Below are positions 1-9,300 of a stretch of DNA of 64,000 nucleotides, in pieces. The DNA comes from Clostridiales bacterium (GTDB lineage: Bacteria > Bacillota > Clostridia > Christensenellales > Pumilibacteraceae), in NCBI GenBank assembly GCA_022511445.1, contig JAFLVE010000106.1, positions 62,001 through 126,000 on the forward strand, written 5' to 3'. Every line of letters begins with the position of its first letter. The first letter of the stretch is position 1. The notes beneath the pieces are model-generated. The model was not told the DNA's origin. It searched no databases and worked only from the letters and a program-made list of their open reading frames with translations. Made by a program: the position numbers and the translations under genes.

Positions 1-3000
1 TCTATTACTTCATCTTCGTCGACGCTATGCGCGTCGGGATCGTCTTTTTCGCGCGCCTTTACGTTAAGGAGCAATCTTGCACGCTTAAGGTCCATTTGCT
101 CGGTTACGGTTATAGTCGAACGTCCTACCGAAACGCCGCGCACCAATCCGTCCTGAATTGTCGCAATGTCGGTATTGGACGAAGTCCACATAAGGTACTT
201 AAGGTAATCCTTATTCTCGTCAACCGTCTTGTCGCTCGTAGCAAGGTACTGCGTAAGGTCGACAATCTCGTCCTCGTAGATTGTAAGCATTGTGAGCGGC
301 GTGCCGTCAATCTCGCCCGACTTTGTAAACTTAAAGTCGCCGCGAGTTCCGGGGAGCTGGCAAATAAAGAAGTTGCTGTTAAGCGCGTAGTCGTCCACCA
401 AAAATCCGAGTGCGCTTGTAATAAGCGCGTCGTAGCCGATGTCGTCGAGTATGTCCGTTATCTCGATGCGGACTCGGTTGTCCTTGCCCCTTTCGCTGTA
501 AACGGGTATGGCGTAATCGGTAAGCATGGAGTACGAGGACGCCGAGTTGAATATAACCGGCGTAATGGACTGCACGTAATGGTTGTCGTACAGGGAAAGC
601 GTAACGTAGTATCTGTCCTTTTTGCGCGTGCTGTCGTAGGTCTTTTCGTAAACCGCACTCTTAATCACCGGCGCTTCGTTGTCGAACGTAAAGTCGAATT
701 TGAACGTGTTGTTCATATTCGTAAGCAGTCCGCCGTCGCCGTAGTCCAAAAGCCCCACCATCTTAAACTCGTAAACTCTGTTGTTTACAAGATTCATGGT
801 TGCGGTCTTCCAGTTAAGAAGCTCGTAGTACGGTATGGGAGTGCCGCCCTCGGAATACGCTTTGCGGCCGTTGTAGTCCACAAACTCGTAGACAACCTTG
901 CCGGTCAGCTTATCGGTTATGGTGTAGGTCATTGTTTTGGCGTTGCGTAGCAGTCCGCCGTACACCGACGAAAATCCGTCGATAGCGCCAAGAATGTCCG
1001 AAACGGCGATATGCTCCTCGGTAGCGGGAATCTCGTCGTAGCCCGCGGGCACGGTGTAGAGGTAGGTGCCGAGCGGAACTATATAGTTGTAGTAGTACGA
1101 GCCGTAAGGCGTGGTAGCGTAGTAGTCCGCCTTAATCTTATCCTCGTCGTCTATGGACTCGTCGTGCGCTTCCGACTCTACGTCGTAATACGTAAGGTCG
1201 AACATGGGCGCCTGCGTCCAGTCGCCGTAGAATGCGAGGAAAGGTATATTCAGATCTACCCCGTCGTCATACGATGCGGCAAGCTTAACATATCCCTCTA
1301 CGTACATTCCGTAAGGGAACGAGGAATCGATATACTTTTTGTCTGCCGAGCTAAGCGTGTACTTAAGCGAAATCTTTGCGGTGGTGTTAGGCGCGACCGT
1401 TACCTTGTTGCCTTTTTTGGTGCCGTTTGTAACGGTATACGTAAAGCCGTCGCTAAGGAGGTAGCCCGTTTCGGCGACGAACTTACTGTCGGAAGACGAT
1501 ACGGTCTCGCTCATACCGACAAGCGAAAGATCGTATTCGACGGAATCATCGGAGTAGTTTACGATATTAAAGTTCATATCGTAAACGCCGGTGCGCTTGG
1601 GATCGTCGTAAAGCTCGAGCTTTGCCTTGCTTATTCCGTCTACGGAAAGGTACGCCTTGGTAGCGATAACGTTATTAAGGCTGGCTAAACCCGCGCCCTG
1701 CTTGCGCGGCGAGTACGGTACGCCCTGTTCGTTAAGGAGCACCGTCGCCGTCGACATTACTATTTGGTTTGCAAGAGCCACTATTTGCTGCGGCGAATAC
1801 TCGGGGAACTTATCTTTAAGGAACTGGCGGATAAGTACCATCGCGCCGCAGGTATTGGGGGAAGCCATACTCGTGCCGCTCTGCTCGTCGTAGCCGCCGC
1901 CCGGGACGGAGGAAATAATCTTACCGCCGTGACCGGTAATTTCGGGCTTAAGCTCGAGGTCGGGACAAGGCCCCCAGCTCGAAAAGTCGGACATAAACGG
2001 TCCCGCCTGATACTCGGGCGCAACCTTCATTGTGCCGGTGCGCTGCGCCGCAAGACGTGTGCCTACGTCCTTGCTTATCGAAACGCAAGGGATATGGTCG
2101 GTTTTACCCATCGACATGGAGATGTCGCCCTCGACGTTGTTGTATATGATTATGGCGGCGGCGCCCGCAACCTTAGCCTGCAAAGCCTTGTCCTCGAAGG
2201 TGTTGCTGCCGCGGCGGACAAGCGCTATCTTGCCCTTTACGTCAAGTCCGATATAGTTGACGCGCGAGCCGTTGCCGGGAACGGTGACGTACTCGAACGT
2301 TCTCGATTCGTTTGCCGGAATGTTTTGCTGCTCATAAAGCTCCGCAATAAAGTCGTTCTGCTTGCCCGCTATCGAGCTGGACTCGAGGAAGAAAACGACG
2401 TCGGTATCGTTGCAGAGAAGATATCTGCTCGTAACGCCGCTTACGCACGCGACGCTAAGCGCAGAGCTGTACGTCGAGGGCGAGCCTACGGTAGCCGAGT
2501 CGGGGTTTGTAACCATGTTGGTATTGCCCTGGTCGCCGCCGAAAGCCGAGCTGTAGCTGTTGCTTGCCGCGGCAACGAGAGTGATACCCGCAGTTTCAAT
2601 CTTGCCGTAAACTTCGTTCATCTTGTCGCCGTCCGGCTCGCGCGCAAATCCGCACGACATACCGAGCGACATGTTGATGCAGTCTACCTCGAGCTTAACC
2701 GCGTCCTCTACGGCGTAGAGGATATCGTCGGTTTCGGCGCCCGAGGAACGATCGGGGAAAACCTTCATTAAAACGAGCTGCGTATCCGTAGCGACGCCGC
2801 GAACGACGTAGCCGTCCTCTGCGGCAGTGCCGCCGTTGTCGCGCGGGTCGTGACCGCCGATTATGCCGGCGACGTGCGTGCCGTGGTCGGAGTCGTACGG
2901 GAATACGTCGTAGTCCTTATCCGCGTAGTCGTACATGAAGGGAATCTTTTCGCTGTACCACACGTCGTTAAGCTCGAGTCCGGGAGTAAACGACGCCGCA

Positions 3001-3803
3001 ATCGTTTCGGGAAGCACCGCGTCGATATCCGCCTTTTGGAGACTTAACGGACCTTCGGGCGTGCGCGAAAATACGATATGCGAGCAGTCGAAGCCGGAGT
3101 CGAGAATTGCAACCGAAGTGCCCTTACCCGTAATGCCGAGCGCGTTGGCGGCCGCCGCGTTGAATATACCCGTTTCGTAAACATCGACAGGGTTTACAAC
3201 GCTCGACCCGCCGCCGAGCGACTCCTCCGCTACCTGCGGACGGTTAAACGTGTCGGAAAGCATGACCGATTCCACACCGGGCACTTCTTCCAATTTTTTA
3301 ATCTTGCCGTATTCGACGTTGACCGAAAAACCGTTCAAAACGGTGTTGTAGCGGTTTTCCACGGACACGATAAGATTTTCGGACAAAAGCTTGTCTATAA
3401 CGGCGTCCTGCTCGCGCTTAATAATGCGCGCGCGCATTGCGCCCTCTTTCGATTTTGCAAACGCGCCCGCCGACATTGTTTCGTATTCGGCGCTTTCGAG
3501 GTATGTATCGATAATATCGTTGCCCTCGAGTACGACAATCGCCTTAACGACGTCGCCCGAGCGGTAGCCGCCGTTTTCCTTTAAGTACTCCGCCTTAATG
3601 CGGGAAAGAGTCTCTTCCTGGGTAAACTTAAAGTCGGATTGCAAAACCTCGAGCTCTTGCGACGATTGAACAATCTCGTCCGCGGGGTCGGGAAGCGCCG
3701 GAATATCGATACTTCCGCATCCTGCGGCAAGAAAGCTCGTGCAGAAAAAAAGCGCCATAAGTATGACTATAAATCCATTAAGCTTTTTCTGTGTTTTACG
3801 CAT
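1..3803 (-). CDS. S8 subtilisin-like serine protease lipoprotein, C-terminus cut by window edge
   Basis: About 1267 residues are visible and the frame is still open at position 1, so the 3' end lies outside the window. The start is ATG at 3801-3803 behind AAGGAG. A lipoprotein signal peptide ends in the lipobox LAAGC (Cys29), so the protein should be tethered outside the cell. A propeptide-like region follows. The S8 catalytic triad is complete: Asp235 in ILDSG, His307 in DHGTHVAG and Ser645 in GTSMASP. The gap of about 340 residues between His and Ser holds a PA-like insert, as in lactocepin and C5a-peptidase relatives. Fn3-like regions and a Big_2-like Ig domain follow near the left edge. 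It is the last visible gene of the Opp operon, which suggests that it produces the peptides the transporter imports (inference). Confidence 0.93.
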   Translation of the reverse strand, partial: MRKTQKKLNGFIVILMALFFCTSFLAAGCGSIDIPALPDPADEIVQSSQELEVLQSDFKFTQEETLSRIKAEYLKENGGYRSGDVVKAIVVLEGNDIIDTYLESAEYETMSAGAFAKSKEGAMRARIIKREQDAVIDKLLSENLIVSVENRYNTVLNGFSVNVEYGKIKKLEEVPGVESVMLSDTFNRPQVAEESLGGGSSVVNPVDVYETGIFNAAAANALGITGKGTSVAILDSGFDCSHIVFSRTPEGPLSLQKADIDAVLPETIAASFTPGLELNDVWYSEKIPFMYDYADKDYDVFPYDSDHGTHVAGIIGGHDPRDNGGTAAEDGYVVRGVATDTQLVLMKVFPDRSSGAETDDILYAVEDAVKLEVDCINMSLGMSCGFAREPDGDKMNEVYGKIETAGITLVAAASNSYSSAFGGDQGNTNMVTNPDSATVGSPSTYSSALSVACVSGVTSRYLLCNDTDVVFFLESSSIAGKQNDFIAELYEQQNIPANESRTFEYVTVPGNGSRVNYIGLDVKGKIALVRRGSNTFEDKALQAKVAGAAAIIIYNNVEGDISMSMGKTDHIPCVSISKDVGTRLAAQRTGTMKVAPEYQAGPFMSDFSSWGPCPDLELKPEITGHGGKIISSVPGGGYDEQSGTSMASPNTCGAMVLIRQFLKDKFPEYSPQQIVALANQIVMSTATVLLNEQGVPYSPRKQGAGLASLNNVIATKAYLSVDGISKAKLELYDDPKRTGVYDMNFNIVNYSDDSVEYDLSLVGMSETVSSSDSKFVAETGYLLSDGFTYTVTNGTKKGNKVTVAPNTTAKISLKYTLSSADKKYIDSSFPYGMYVEGYVKLAASYDDGVDLNIPFLAFYGDWTQAPMFDLTYYDVESEAHDESIDDEDKIKADYYATTPYGSYYYNYIVPLGTYLYTVPAGYDEIPATEEHIAVSDILGAIDGFSSVYGGLLRNAKTMTYTITDKLTGKVVYEFVDYNGRKAYSEGGTPIPYYELLNWKTATMNLVNNRVYEFKMVGLLDYGDGGLLTNMNNTFKFDFTFDNEAPVIKSAVYEKTYDSTRKKDRYYVTLSLYDNHYVQSITPVIFNSASSYSMLTDYAIPVYSERGKDNRVRIEITDILDDIGYDALITSALGFLVDDYALNSNFFICQLPGTRGDFKFTKSGEIDGTPLTMLTIYEDEIVDLTQYLATSDKTVDENKDYLKYLMWTSSNTDIATIQDGLVRGVSVGRSTITVTEQMDLKRARLLLNVKAREKDDPDAHSVDEDEVI

Positions 3804-3840
3804 TTGTTCTCCTTTTACTTGAGGCTGAAGCGTTAAGGTC

Positions 3841-4191
3841 TTAACCCTTTAACCAAAAGTACAGTAGCAACGCCGTAAGCGAAAAGCAAGCCACAACCCC
3901 TAAAAATATGGGTAAAAACCTTGCAAACGCAGCGCGGATCGCCGCCCATTTTTCTTTTCTTGTAAGCTTTATAGAGTCATCGCGCCTTTTTATGCCGCGT
4001 GCCTCATCCAGCCCCTCCATACTGTAAACAGTGTGTCCGTCGTCAATGTACTTGACTTTTTTCTTTTTGGGTTTGTTGTTTCCCGTATCGACTTTCGCTT
4101 CGGTAGCGGTCTTTTGGGATTCGGGCGGAACGCCCTCCCCTTCGTTATCCTTATCCTTTGCGTCCGGATCTTTTACGGGATCGCCACTCAT
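3841..4191 (-). CDS. Small single-pass membrane protein, unknown function
   Basis: A 116-residue protein I do not recognise. The first 60 or so residues are charged and low in complexity, with a lysine run (KPKKKKVKY). A basic amphipathic stretch follows, and then one C-terminal transmembrane helix at about residues 91-114, so the bulk should face the cytoplasm. Its ATG overlaps the oppF stop codon (ATGA, 4188-4191) and its stop lies 37 bases before the subtilase start, so it is part of the Opp operon and translationally coupled to oppF. Its charged N-terminus resembles the composition of the OppF tails. A role in membrane tethering or assembly of the transporter is possible but unsupported. 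Confidence 0.75.
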   Translation of the reverse strand: MSGDPVKDPDAKDKDNEGEGVPPESQKTATEAKVDTGNNKPKKKKVKYIDDGHTVYSMEGLDEARGIKRRDDSIKLTRKEKWAAIRAAFARFLPIFLGVVACFSLTALLLYFWLKG

Positions 4192-6959
4192 GAGTTGCCC
4201 TCACTCGGCTTTGTTGTGTTACTTGTCTTTTTTGTCGACTTGCCTGTCGCAGTCTTGGGCGCCGCAGTCTTTTTTGTCGTCGGCTTTGACGAAGCGGACT
4301 TCGGTTTAGCCGTCGTCGACTTTGGAGCTGTCGGCTTCTTTGCGCTATTCGGCTTTTTAGCCGTCGGCTTTTTTGTACTGCCCGATTTTTTTGCCGCCTG
4401 CTTAGGCGCAGGAGGTTTCGGCGGAGCCTTTCTCGGGTTTGTCGACTTGGGTAAGGTCGCCTTTTTGGCTTCCGCCATTTCCTTGGTAACTATCGTTACG
4501 GTAGGATCCACGCCCGTTTTCTTTGCCGACTTTTGAGCTTTAGCCTTTTTTTCTGTCGCCGCCTGTTCGGTGTTTTCCGCTTCTAGCGCCTCGGCGGGCT
4601 TTGCCGACTTTTTCTTTGTCGGCTTTTTGACCGGCTTTTCTTCCGTCTCCGTCTGCGCCGTCGTTTCCTCTTGCGCTTTCGGCTCCTCTACGTGCGCCGT
4701 GTCGAGAGTTTCCGTTTCGGTCGCCTCGTTCGTTGGCGCGGCTTCGTGGGTTTCCGTTTCAAGCTCTTTCGCTTCGGGAACGGGTGCGGCTTCGGGCTCT
4801 TCCGTTTCGGTCGCCGTTGTCGCTACGGTTTCCTCCGCGGGCTTTTCCGCCGCGGTCGCCGTATCTTGCGAGACGGTCTCGTTTACCGTCGCTTCGCCGG
4901 TTGCGTTTAAGCTATCGCTTGTCGCTTCCGATTCCTTCGAATCGAGGGGCTCGGCACTCTGCGGCTTTTGCTCCTCCGCTTTTTGCTCTTCGGGCTTTTC
5001 CGTAGGTTGCGCCGATTTTTTCCTGCCGCGTTTAGTTTGTGCGGCAAGCTCGATTGCAATACGCTTTTCTTCCTCTAATCTGTCGTATTCAGCGTCGTAC
5101 TCGTCAAGCTTACTCATTATCTCCTCGTTGTAGAGGTGACACGCCACAAAGTGGTCGGGCTTAACTTCGGTGTACTCGGGAACGACGAATTTACACACCT
5201 TCATGCACTTACTGCATCTTGTATGGAACTTACAGCCCGCGGGGGGATTTGCCGGTGAAGGGATATCGCCCTCGAGCATGATGCGTTTCATTTTTACGCT
5301 CGGATTGGGTGCGGGAACCGCGGAGAACAATGCCTGCGTGTAAGGGTGTAACGGGTTATCGAAAAGCTCGTCCGTCTCGCTCATCTCCATCGCATTGCCG
5401 AGATACATAACGAGTATGTTGTCGGTAATGTACTTAACGACGGAAAGGTCGTGCGAGATGAAAACGTAAGTAAGTCCTATTGTTTTTTGAAGGTCCTTAA
5501 GTAGGTTAATAATCTGCGCCTGAATGGACACGTCGAGCGCGCTGACCGGCTCGTCGCATATAACAAGCTTGGGCTTAACCGCGAGCGCTCTGGCAATACA
5601 GATACGCTGGCGCTGACCGCCAGAAAACTCGTGAGGATATCTGTCGTAATAGGACGGCTTTAAGCCGCACTTTTTCATTATGTCTATTACGTACTCGTAA
5701 ACCTCGTTCTTGGGCACAATTTTGTGAACGCGCACCGGCTCGGCTATAATCGCGCCGACCGTCATACGCGGCGGAAGCGAGCTGTACGGGTCCTGGAAAA
5801 TAAGCTGAATGTCGGTGCGGTACTTCATCATCTTGCTTTTTTTAAGGTTGGTGATGTCGTCGCCCATAAAGTAAATCTTACCGCCGTCCGACTCGTAAAG
5901 CTTTAATATCGTTCTGCCGAGCGTGGTCTTGCCGCAGCCCGATTCGCCTACGACGCCTATCGTCTTGCCCTGCTGAAGATCGAACGTAATATCGTCCACC
6001 GCTTTAAGATAACGAAGCGGCTTTCCGAAAAAGTTTGTCTGTATAGGGAAATATTTTTTAAGGTGCTCTACCCTTAGTATGGGCTGTGCCGATTTTACGA
6101 GCTTATCTGCGGGAGCGCTTTCGACCTGCTCCGCCGTCTCGGGCGCGGCTTCGGTCGGCTCGACCTGTTCGGTTTGTTCCGTCGGAGTTTCCGTAGCCTC
6201 GACGGGAGTTTCCTCCGCCTCGGGCTCCGTTGCAGAGTCAACCTGTTCGATAGGCTCCTGCTCCGCCGTCTCAGGCGCGGCTTCGATCGGCTTGACCTCT
6301 TCGGTTTGTTCCGTCGGTGCTTCAACCTCTGCCGCAGTAGGCTCTTTTACTTCCGATTCGGTCGCCTCCTCGATAGGCTCTTTAACTTCCGCCTTTTCCT
6401 TAGGCTCAGCCTTTTTCTTTGTCGATTTCTTTGCGGGCTTCGGCTTTTCTTCCGACGGCTCTTTTTGCTCCGCGGCTTCCTTAGCATCCGCCTTTTCCTT
6501 AGGCTCGGACTTTTTCTTTGTCGGTTTCTTTGCGGGCTTCGGCTTTTCTTCCGACGGCTCTTTTTGCTCCGCGGCTTCCTTAGCTTCCGCCTTTTCCTTA
6601 GGCTCGGCCTTTTTCTTTGTCGCTTTTTTTGCGGGCTTCGGCTTTTCTTCCGACGGCTCTTTTTGCTCCGTCGGCACGCTTGCCGTTTCGTCCGCTACGG
6701 TCGCTTCGACCTGTTCGGGTTGTTCCGTCGGCTGTTCGGGCTCGACGTTTTCAGTCGGCTGTTCGGGTTGTTCGGCTTGTACCGCATCCTCTTCCGTTTC
6801 GTCGGTTTGGGACGGGTCGTTCGAACGATTCCTAAGCTTTCTCAACTGCACCTTTCGGGCGGGTTTTTTCTTAGCCGATTCCTTCACGGGCTTCGGCTCG
6901 CCCGGATCTCCCGCGTCGGCGAAAGTGACGAAGTCTGAAATATTTACTTTATCTTCCAT
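4188..6959 (-). CDS. oppF: Oligopeptide ABC transporter ATP-binding protein OppF with giant low-complexity N- and C-terminal extensions
   Basis: A 923-residue protein, nearly three times the usual OppF length of about 320. The ABC ATPase core occupies about residues 294-615. It has Walker A GESGCGKTT near residue 338, signature SGGQRQR, Walker B LVICDEP, and the C-terminal oligopeptide-binding motif with a Cys cluster (CKFHTRCSKCMKVC). Residues 1-293 are Glu/Lys/Pro/Ala-rich and include three 33-residue repeats encoded by 99-bp DNA repeats. Residues from about 650 to 923 are rich in Thr, Glu and Ala, then end in a very basic Lys/Ala/Pro tail resembling histone H1. It should energise peptide uptake at the inner face of the membrane together with OppD. 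It starts one base after the oppD stop region. The tails are not part of the known family fold. Confidence 0.93.
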   Translation of the reverse strand: MEDKVNISDFVTFADAGDPGEPKPVKESAKKKPARKVQLRKLRNRSNDPSQTDETEEDAVQAEQPEQPTENVEPEQPTEQPEQVEATVADETASVPTEQKEPSEEKPKPAKKATKKKAEPKEKAEAKEAAEQKEPSEEKPKPAKKPTKKKSEPKEKADAKEAAEQKEPSEEKPKPAKKSTKKKAEPKEKAEVKEPIEEATESEVKEPTAAEVEAPTEQTEEVKPIEAAPETAEQEPIEQVDSATEPEAEETPVEATETPTEQTEQVEPTEAAPETAEQVESAPADKLVKSAQPILRVEHLKKYFPIQTNFFGKPLRYLKAVDDITFDLQQGKTIGVVGESGCGKTTLGRTILKLYESDGGKIYFMGDDITNLKKSKMMKYRTDIQLIFQDPYSSLPPRMTVGAIIAEPVRVHKIVPKNEVYEYVIDIMKKCGLKPSYYDRYPHEFSGGQRQRICIARALAVKPKLVICDEPVSALDVSIQAQIINLLKDLQKTIGLTYVFISHDLSVVKYITDNILVMYLGNAMEMSETDELFDNPLHPYTQALFSAVPAPNPSVKMKRIMLEGDIPSPANPPAGCKFHTRCSKCMKVCKFVVPEYTEVKPDHFVACHLYNEEIMSKLDEYDAEYDRLEEEKRIAIELAAQTKRGRKKSAQPTEKPEEQKAEEQKPQSAEPLDSKESEATSDSLNATGEATVNETVSQDTATAAEKPAEETVATTATETEEPEAAPVPEAKELETETHEAAPTNEATETETLDTAHVEEPKAQEETTAQTETEEKPVKKPTKKKSAKPAEALEAENTEQAATEKKAKAQKSAKKTGVDPTVTIVTKEMAEAKKATLPKSTNPRKAPPKPPAPKQAAKKSGSTKKPTAKKPNSAKKPTAPKSTTAKPKSASSKPTTKKTAAPKTATGKSTKKTSNTTKPSEGNS
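6404..6700 (-). repeat. 99-bp tandem repeats in the oppF N-terminal extension
   Basis: About three units recur with a 99-bp period; the same CCGACGGCTC string begins at about 6452, 6551 and 6650. Each encodes a 33-residue unit of the type KEPSEEKPKPAKK followed by TKKK and EPKEKA. The period is a multiple of three, so changes in copy number keep the frame. This suggests expansion by slippage or unequal recombination. Confidence 0.85.
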
Positions 6960-6960
6960 C

Positions 6961-8157
6961 TCACTGCGCCTCCTCGTCCTTTACTTCGTCCACGCTGTCC
7001 CCTTCGTACAGGTAACACGACACGTAGTGAGTGTCGCTTATCTTTATCATCGGAGGGTACGCACCCGAGCATTTGCCGACGCACTTATTGCATCTGTTTT
7101 TGAAATAGCAACAGTCGGGAAGGTTTATGGGGTTGGGAACCTGTCCGGGTATCGAATAGAGCGGCTTGCTCGCGTCGGAGGTAAGGAGCGGTTTGCTCTT
7201 TTGCAGTCCGATAGTGTAAGGGTGTTTGGGATTAAAGAATATATCCTCGGCGGTGCCGTGCTCTATTACCCTGCCCGCGTACATAACGACAACCTCGTCC
7301 GCCATTTCGGCAATTACGCCGAGGTCGTGTGTTATCAGCATTATCGAGCAGCCCTCGGTCTTTTGGAGCTGTTTAAGAAGCTCGAGTATCTGCGCCTGAA
7401 TGGTAACGTCAAGCGCGGTTGTCGGCTCGTCCGCAATAAGAAGCTTGGGATGACCGGCAAGCGCCATTGCTATCATAACGCGCTGGCGCATACCGCCCGA
7501 AAGCTCGTGCGGATAGCTTTTGTAAACGTGCTCGGGCATGGAGATACCGACTTTTTTAAGAAGCTCGATACTGTATTCCTTTGCCGATTCCTTTGTGGCG
7601 CCCGGCTCGTGGAGGAGAGTTACCTCGTCGAGCTGAAAGCCTATCGTAAACACGGGGTTAAGGCTTGTCATCGGCTCCTGGAAAATCATCGTAATGTCCT
7701 TGCCACGGATTTTGTACATTTCCTTGGTGGGCATTTTTGCGATGTTGTAAGCAAGCTTTTTGCCGTCCGCGTTCCGCCCAAGGTCGTCGCTGTTAAAGCG
7801 GATTTCGCCCTCGATAACCTGTCCCTGCGGCGCCTGAACGAGCTGCATAATGGAAAGCGACGTAACGCTCTTGCCGCAGCCCGATTCGCCGACGACGCCG
7901 ACGATTTTATTTTTGGGAATGTTAAACGAAACGCCGTTTACCGACATAACCGTACCCGTATCGGTAAAAAAGCACGTTTTAAGATTGTCAAGCTCGACAA
8001 GGTTGTTTTCGTCGTGCATGACGGACGTATACTCTTCGAGCGAGCGGTTTTTCTTTTTAAGAGCCTCGTAGTACTTCATCTGTTTGATGTTGTACCTGAT
8101 TATCTTTCTGCTCTCGCCGATAGATATATAATTCGATTTTGTCTTTTTTTCTTTCAC
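6961..8157 (-). CDS. oppD: Oligopeptide ABC transporter ATP-binding protein OppD
   Basis: A 398-residue ABC ATPase. Walker A is GESGCGKS, the Q-loop region reads MIFQEPMTSLNPVF, the signature is LSGGMRQR, Walker B is LLIADEP, and the H-loop is ITHDLG. The C-terminus has the OppD/DppD extension with cysteines (CCYFKNRCNKCVGKC) typical of the family. An N-terminal extension of about 45 charged residues precedes the domain. The start codon is GTG (8155-8157), with AAGGA upstream overlapping the end of oppC. It pairs with OppF to drive peptide import through OppB and OppC. Confidence 0.95.
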   Translation of the reverse strand: MKEKKTKSNYISIGESRKIIRYNIKQMKYYEALKKKNRSLEEYTSVMHDENNLVELDNLKTCFFTDTGTVMSVNGVSFNIPKNKIVGVVGESGCGKSVTSLSIMQLVQAPQGQVIEGEIRFNSDDLGRNADGKKLAYNIAKMPTKEMYKIRGKDITMIFQEPMTSLNPVFTIGFQLDEVTLLHEPGATKESAKEYSIELLKKVGISMPEHVYKSYPHELSGGMRQRVMIAMALAGHPKLLIADEPTTALDVTIQAQILELLKQLQKTEGCSIMLITHDLGVIAEMADEVVVMYAGRVIEHGTAEDIFFNPKHPYTIGLQKSKPLLTSDASKPLYSIPGQVPNPINLPDCCYFKNRCNKCVGKCSGAYPPMIKISDTHYVSCYLYEGDSVDEVKDEEAQ

Positions 8158-8164
8158 GGTGTGA

Positions 8165-9289
8165 TTATTTCCTTGCTTTGGGATCCATCGCGTCGCGCAG
8201 GCCGTCGCCTACGAAGTTGAAGCCGAGAACGGCTATAACTATTAAAACGCCCGCGGGGAACCAAACGTTCATGTGATATTGGAATATAATGGGGTCGTTT
8301 ACTTGCGATATCATCGTTCCCCACGCCGCTTTGGGTAGTTGCACGCCGAGTCCTAAGTAACTTAGCGTCGCCTCGTACAGTATTACGGAGCCTAAGCCTA
8401 ACGTCATCGAAACTATAAGCTGCGGCATTACGTTGGGGATAAGATGCTTGAATATCTTGCGCCAAGTGGGAAGTCCCATAACCTCGGTCGCTACCATGTA
8501 CTCTTGTTCCCTCAGCGATATTATCTGACCGCGGACAAGCCGAGCCACGCCGCTCCAGCTGAACAGAGTTATTATTACCATCAGCACGTAAATCTGTTGG
8601 TCGGGCTCGAGCTCCCACGAGTCTATAACGGCGGACGCAATAAGCAAAATAGGTAGCGTCGGTATACAGGTAAATATATCGACTATACGCATTATAACCT
8701 GGTCGACCCAGCCGCCGAAGTAGCCCGCCAAGCCGCCGAGAACAATGCCTATAAGCGTTTCGAGTATGACGACTATAAAGCCTATCATAAGCGATATTCT
8801 GCCGCCGTACATTAAGCGCACGAACACGTCGAAGCCCTTATCGTCGGTGCCCAGAAGGTGCTCCAAGCTCGGGTTGGCGTATGTGTTGGTTTTGCCTATG
8901 TAGGTAAAGTCCTCTAACACCTCGACGGTGTTGCCATCTTCGTCCACGTAGGTGTAGACGCTCGAAATTTGGAATTCGGTGGGAGTGTTGTCCACTTGAT
9001 CCTCTTCCCAGCTGACAAACACGGGCCCAAGAAAGGAGAAGATAAACAAGAACGCTATCATTACTATACCGACTATGGAAAGCTTACTGCGGAAGAACCT
9101 ACGCATAACAAGCCTAAACGGGCTTATTTCCTTATACGTTTCCTGTTCCTCGATTTCCGCTTCCTCTTCCGCCTCGGTCTTGTAACGCTCCGCTATCGCC
9201 GCGGTGCCGTCCGAGTAAACGTGCTCGTTTTCGGGGGCTGCGGACGTTTCTTCTTCCGTTAGGACGGAATCTTTTTCGATATCTTCCAT
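8165..9289 (-). CDS. oppC: Oligopeptide ABC transporter permease OppC
   Basis: A 374-residue inner-membrane permease of the BPD-transporter superfamily. A cytoplasmic, acidic N-terminus of about 60 residues leads into the first helix (LSIVGIVMIAFLFIFSFLG). The usual OppC periplasmic-side loop and about five more helices follow. The EAA-type coupling loop lies around VATEVMGLPTWRKIFKHLIPN. The C-terminus GDGLRDAMDPKARK is characteristic of DppC/OppC. It lies 11 bases downstream of oppB and forms the translocation channel with it. Confidence 0.95.
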   Translation of the reverse strand: MEDIEKDSVLTEEETSAAPENEHVYSDGTAAIAERYKTEAEEEAEIEEQETYKEISPFRLVMRRFFRSKLSIVGIVMIAFLFIFSFLGPVFVSWEEDQVDNTPTEFQISSVYTYVDEDGNTVEVLEDFTYIGKTNTYANPSLEHLLGTDDKGFDVFVRLMYGGRISLMIGFIVVILETLIGIVLGGLAGYFGGWVDQVIMRIVDIFTCIPTLPILLIASAVIDSWELEPDQQIYVLMVIITLFSWSGVARLVRGQIISLREQEYMVATEVMGLPTWRKIFKHLIPNVMPQLIVSMTLGLGSVILYEATLSYLGLGVQLPKAAWGTMISQVNDPIIFQYHMNVWFPAGVLIVIAVLGFNFVGDGLRDAMDPKARK

Positions 9290-9300
9290 AACCGCACCTC

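Noticed and set aside
6079-8220. A 713-codon open frame on the plus strand
   Set aside because: It is antisense to oppF and oppD, is made mostly of low-complexity Ser/Phe/Ala sequence mirroring the oppF repeats, and has no domain or RBS.
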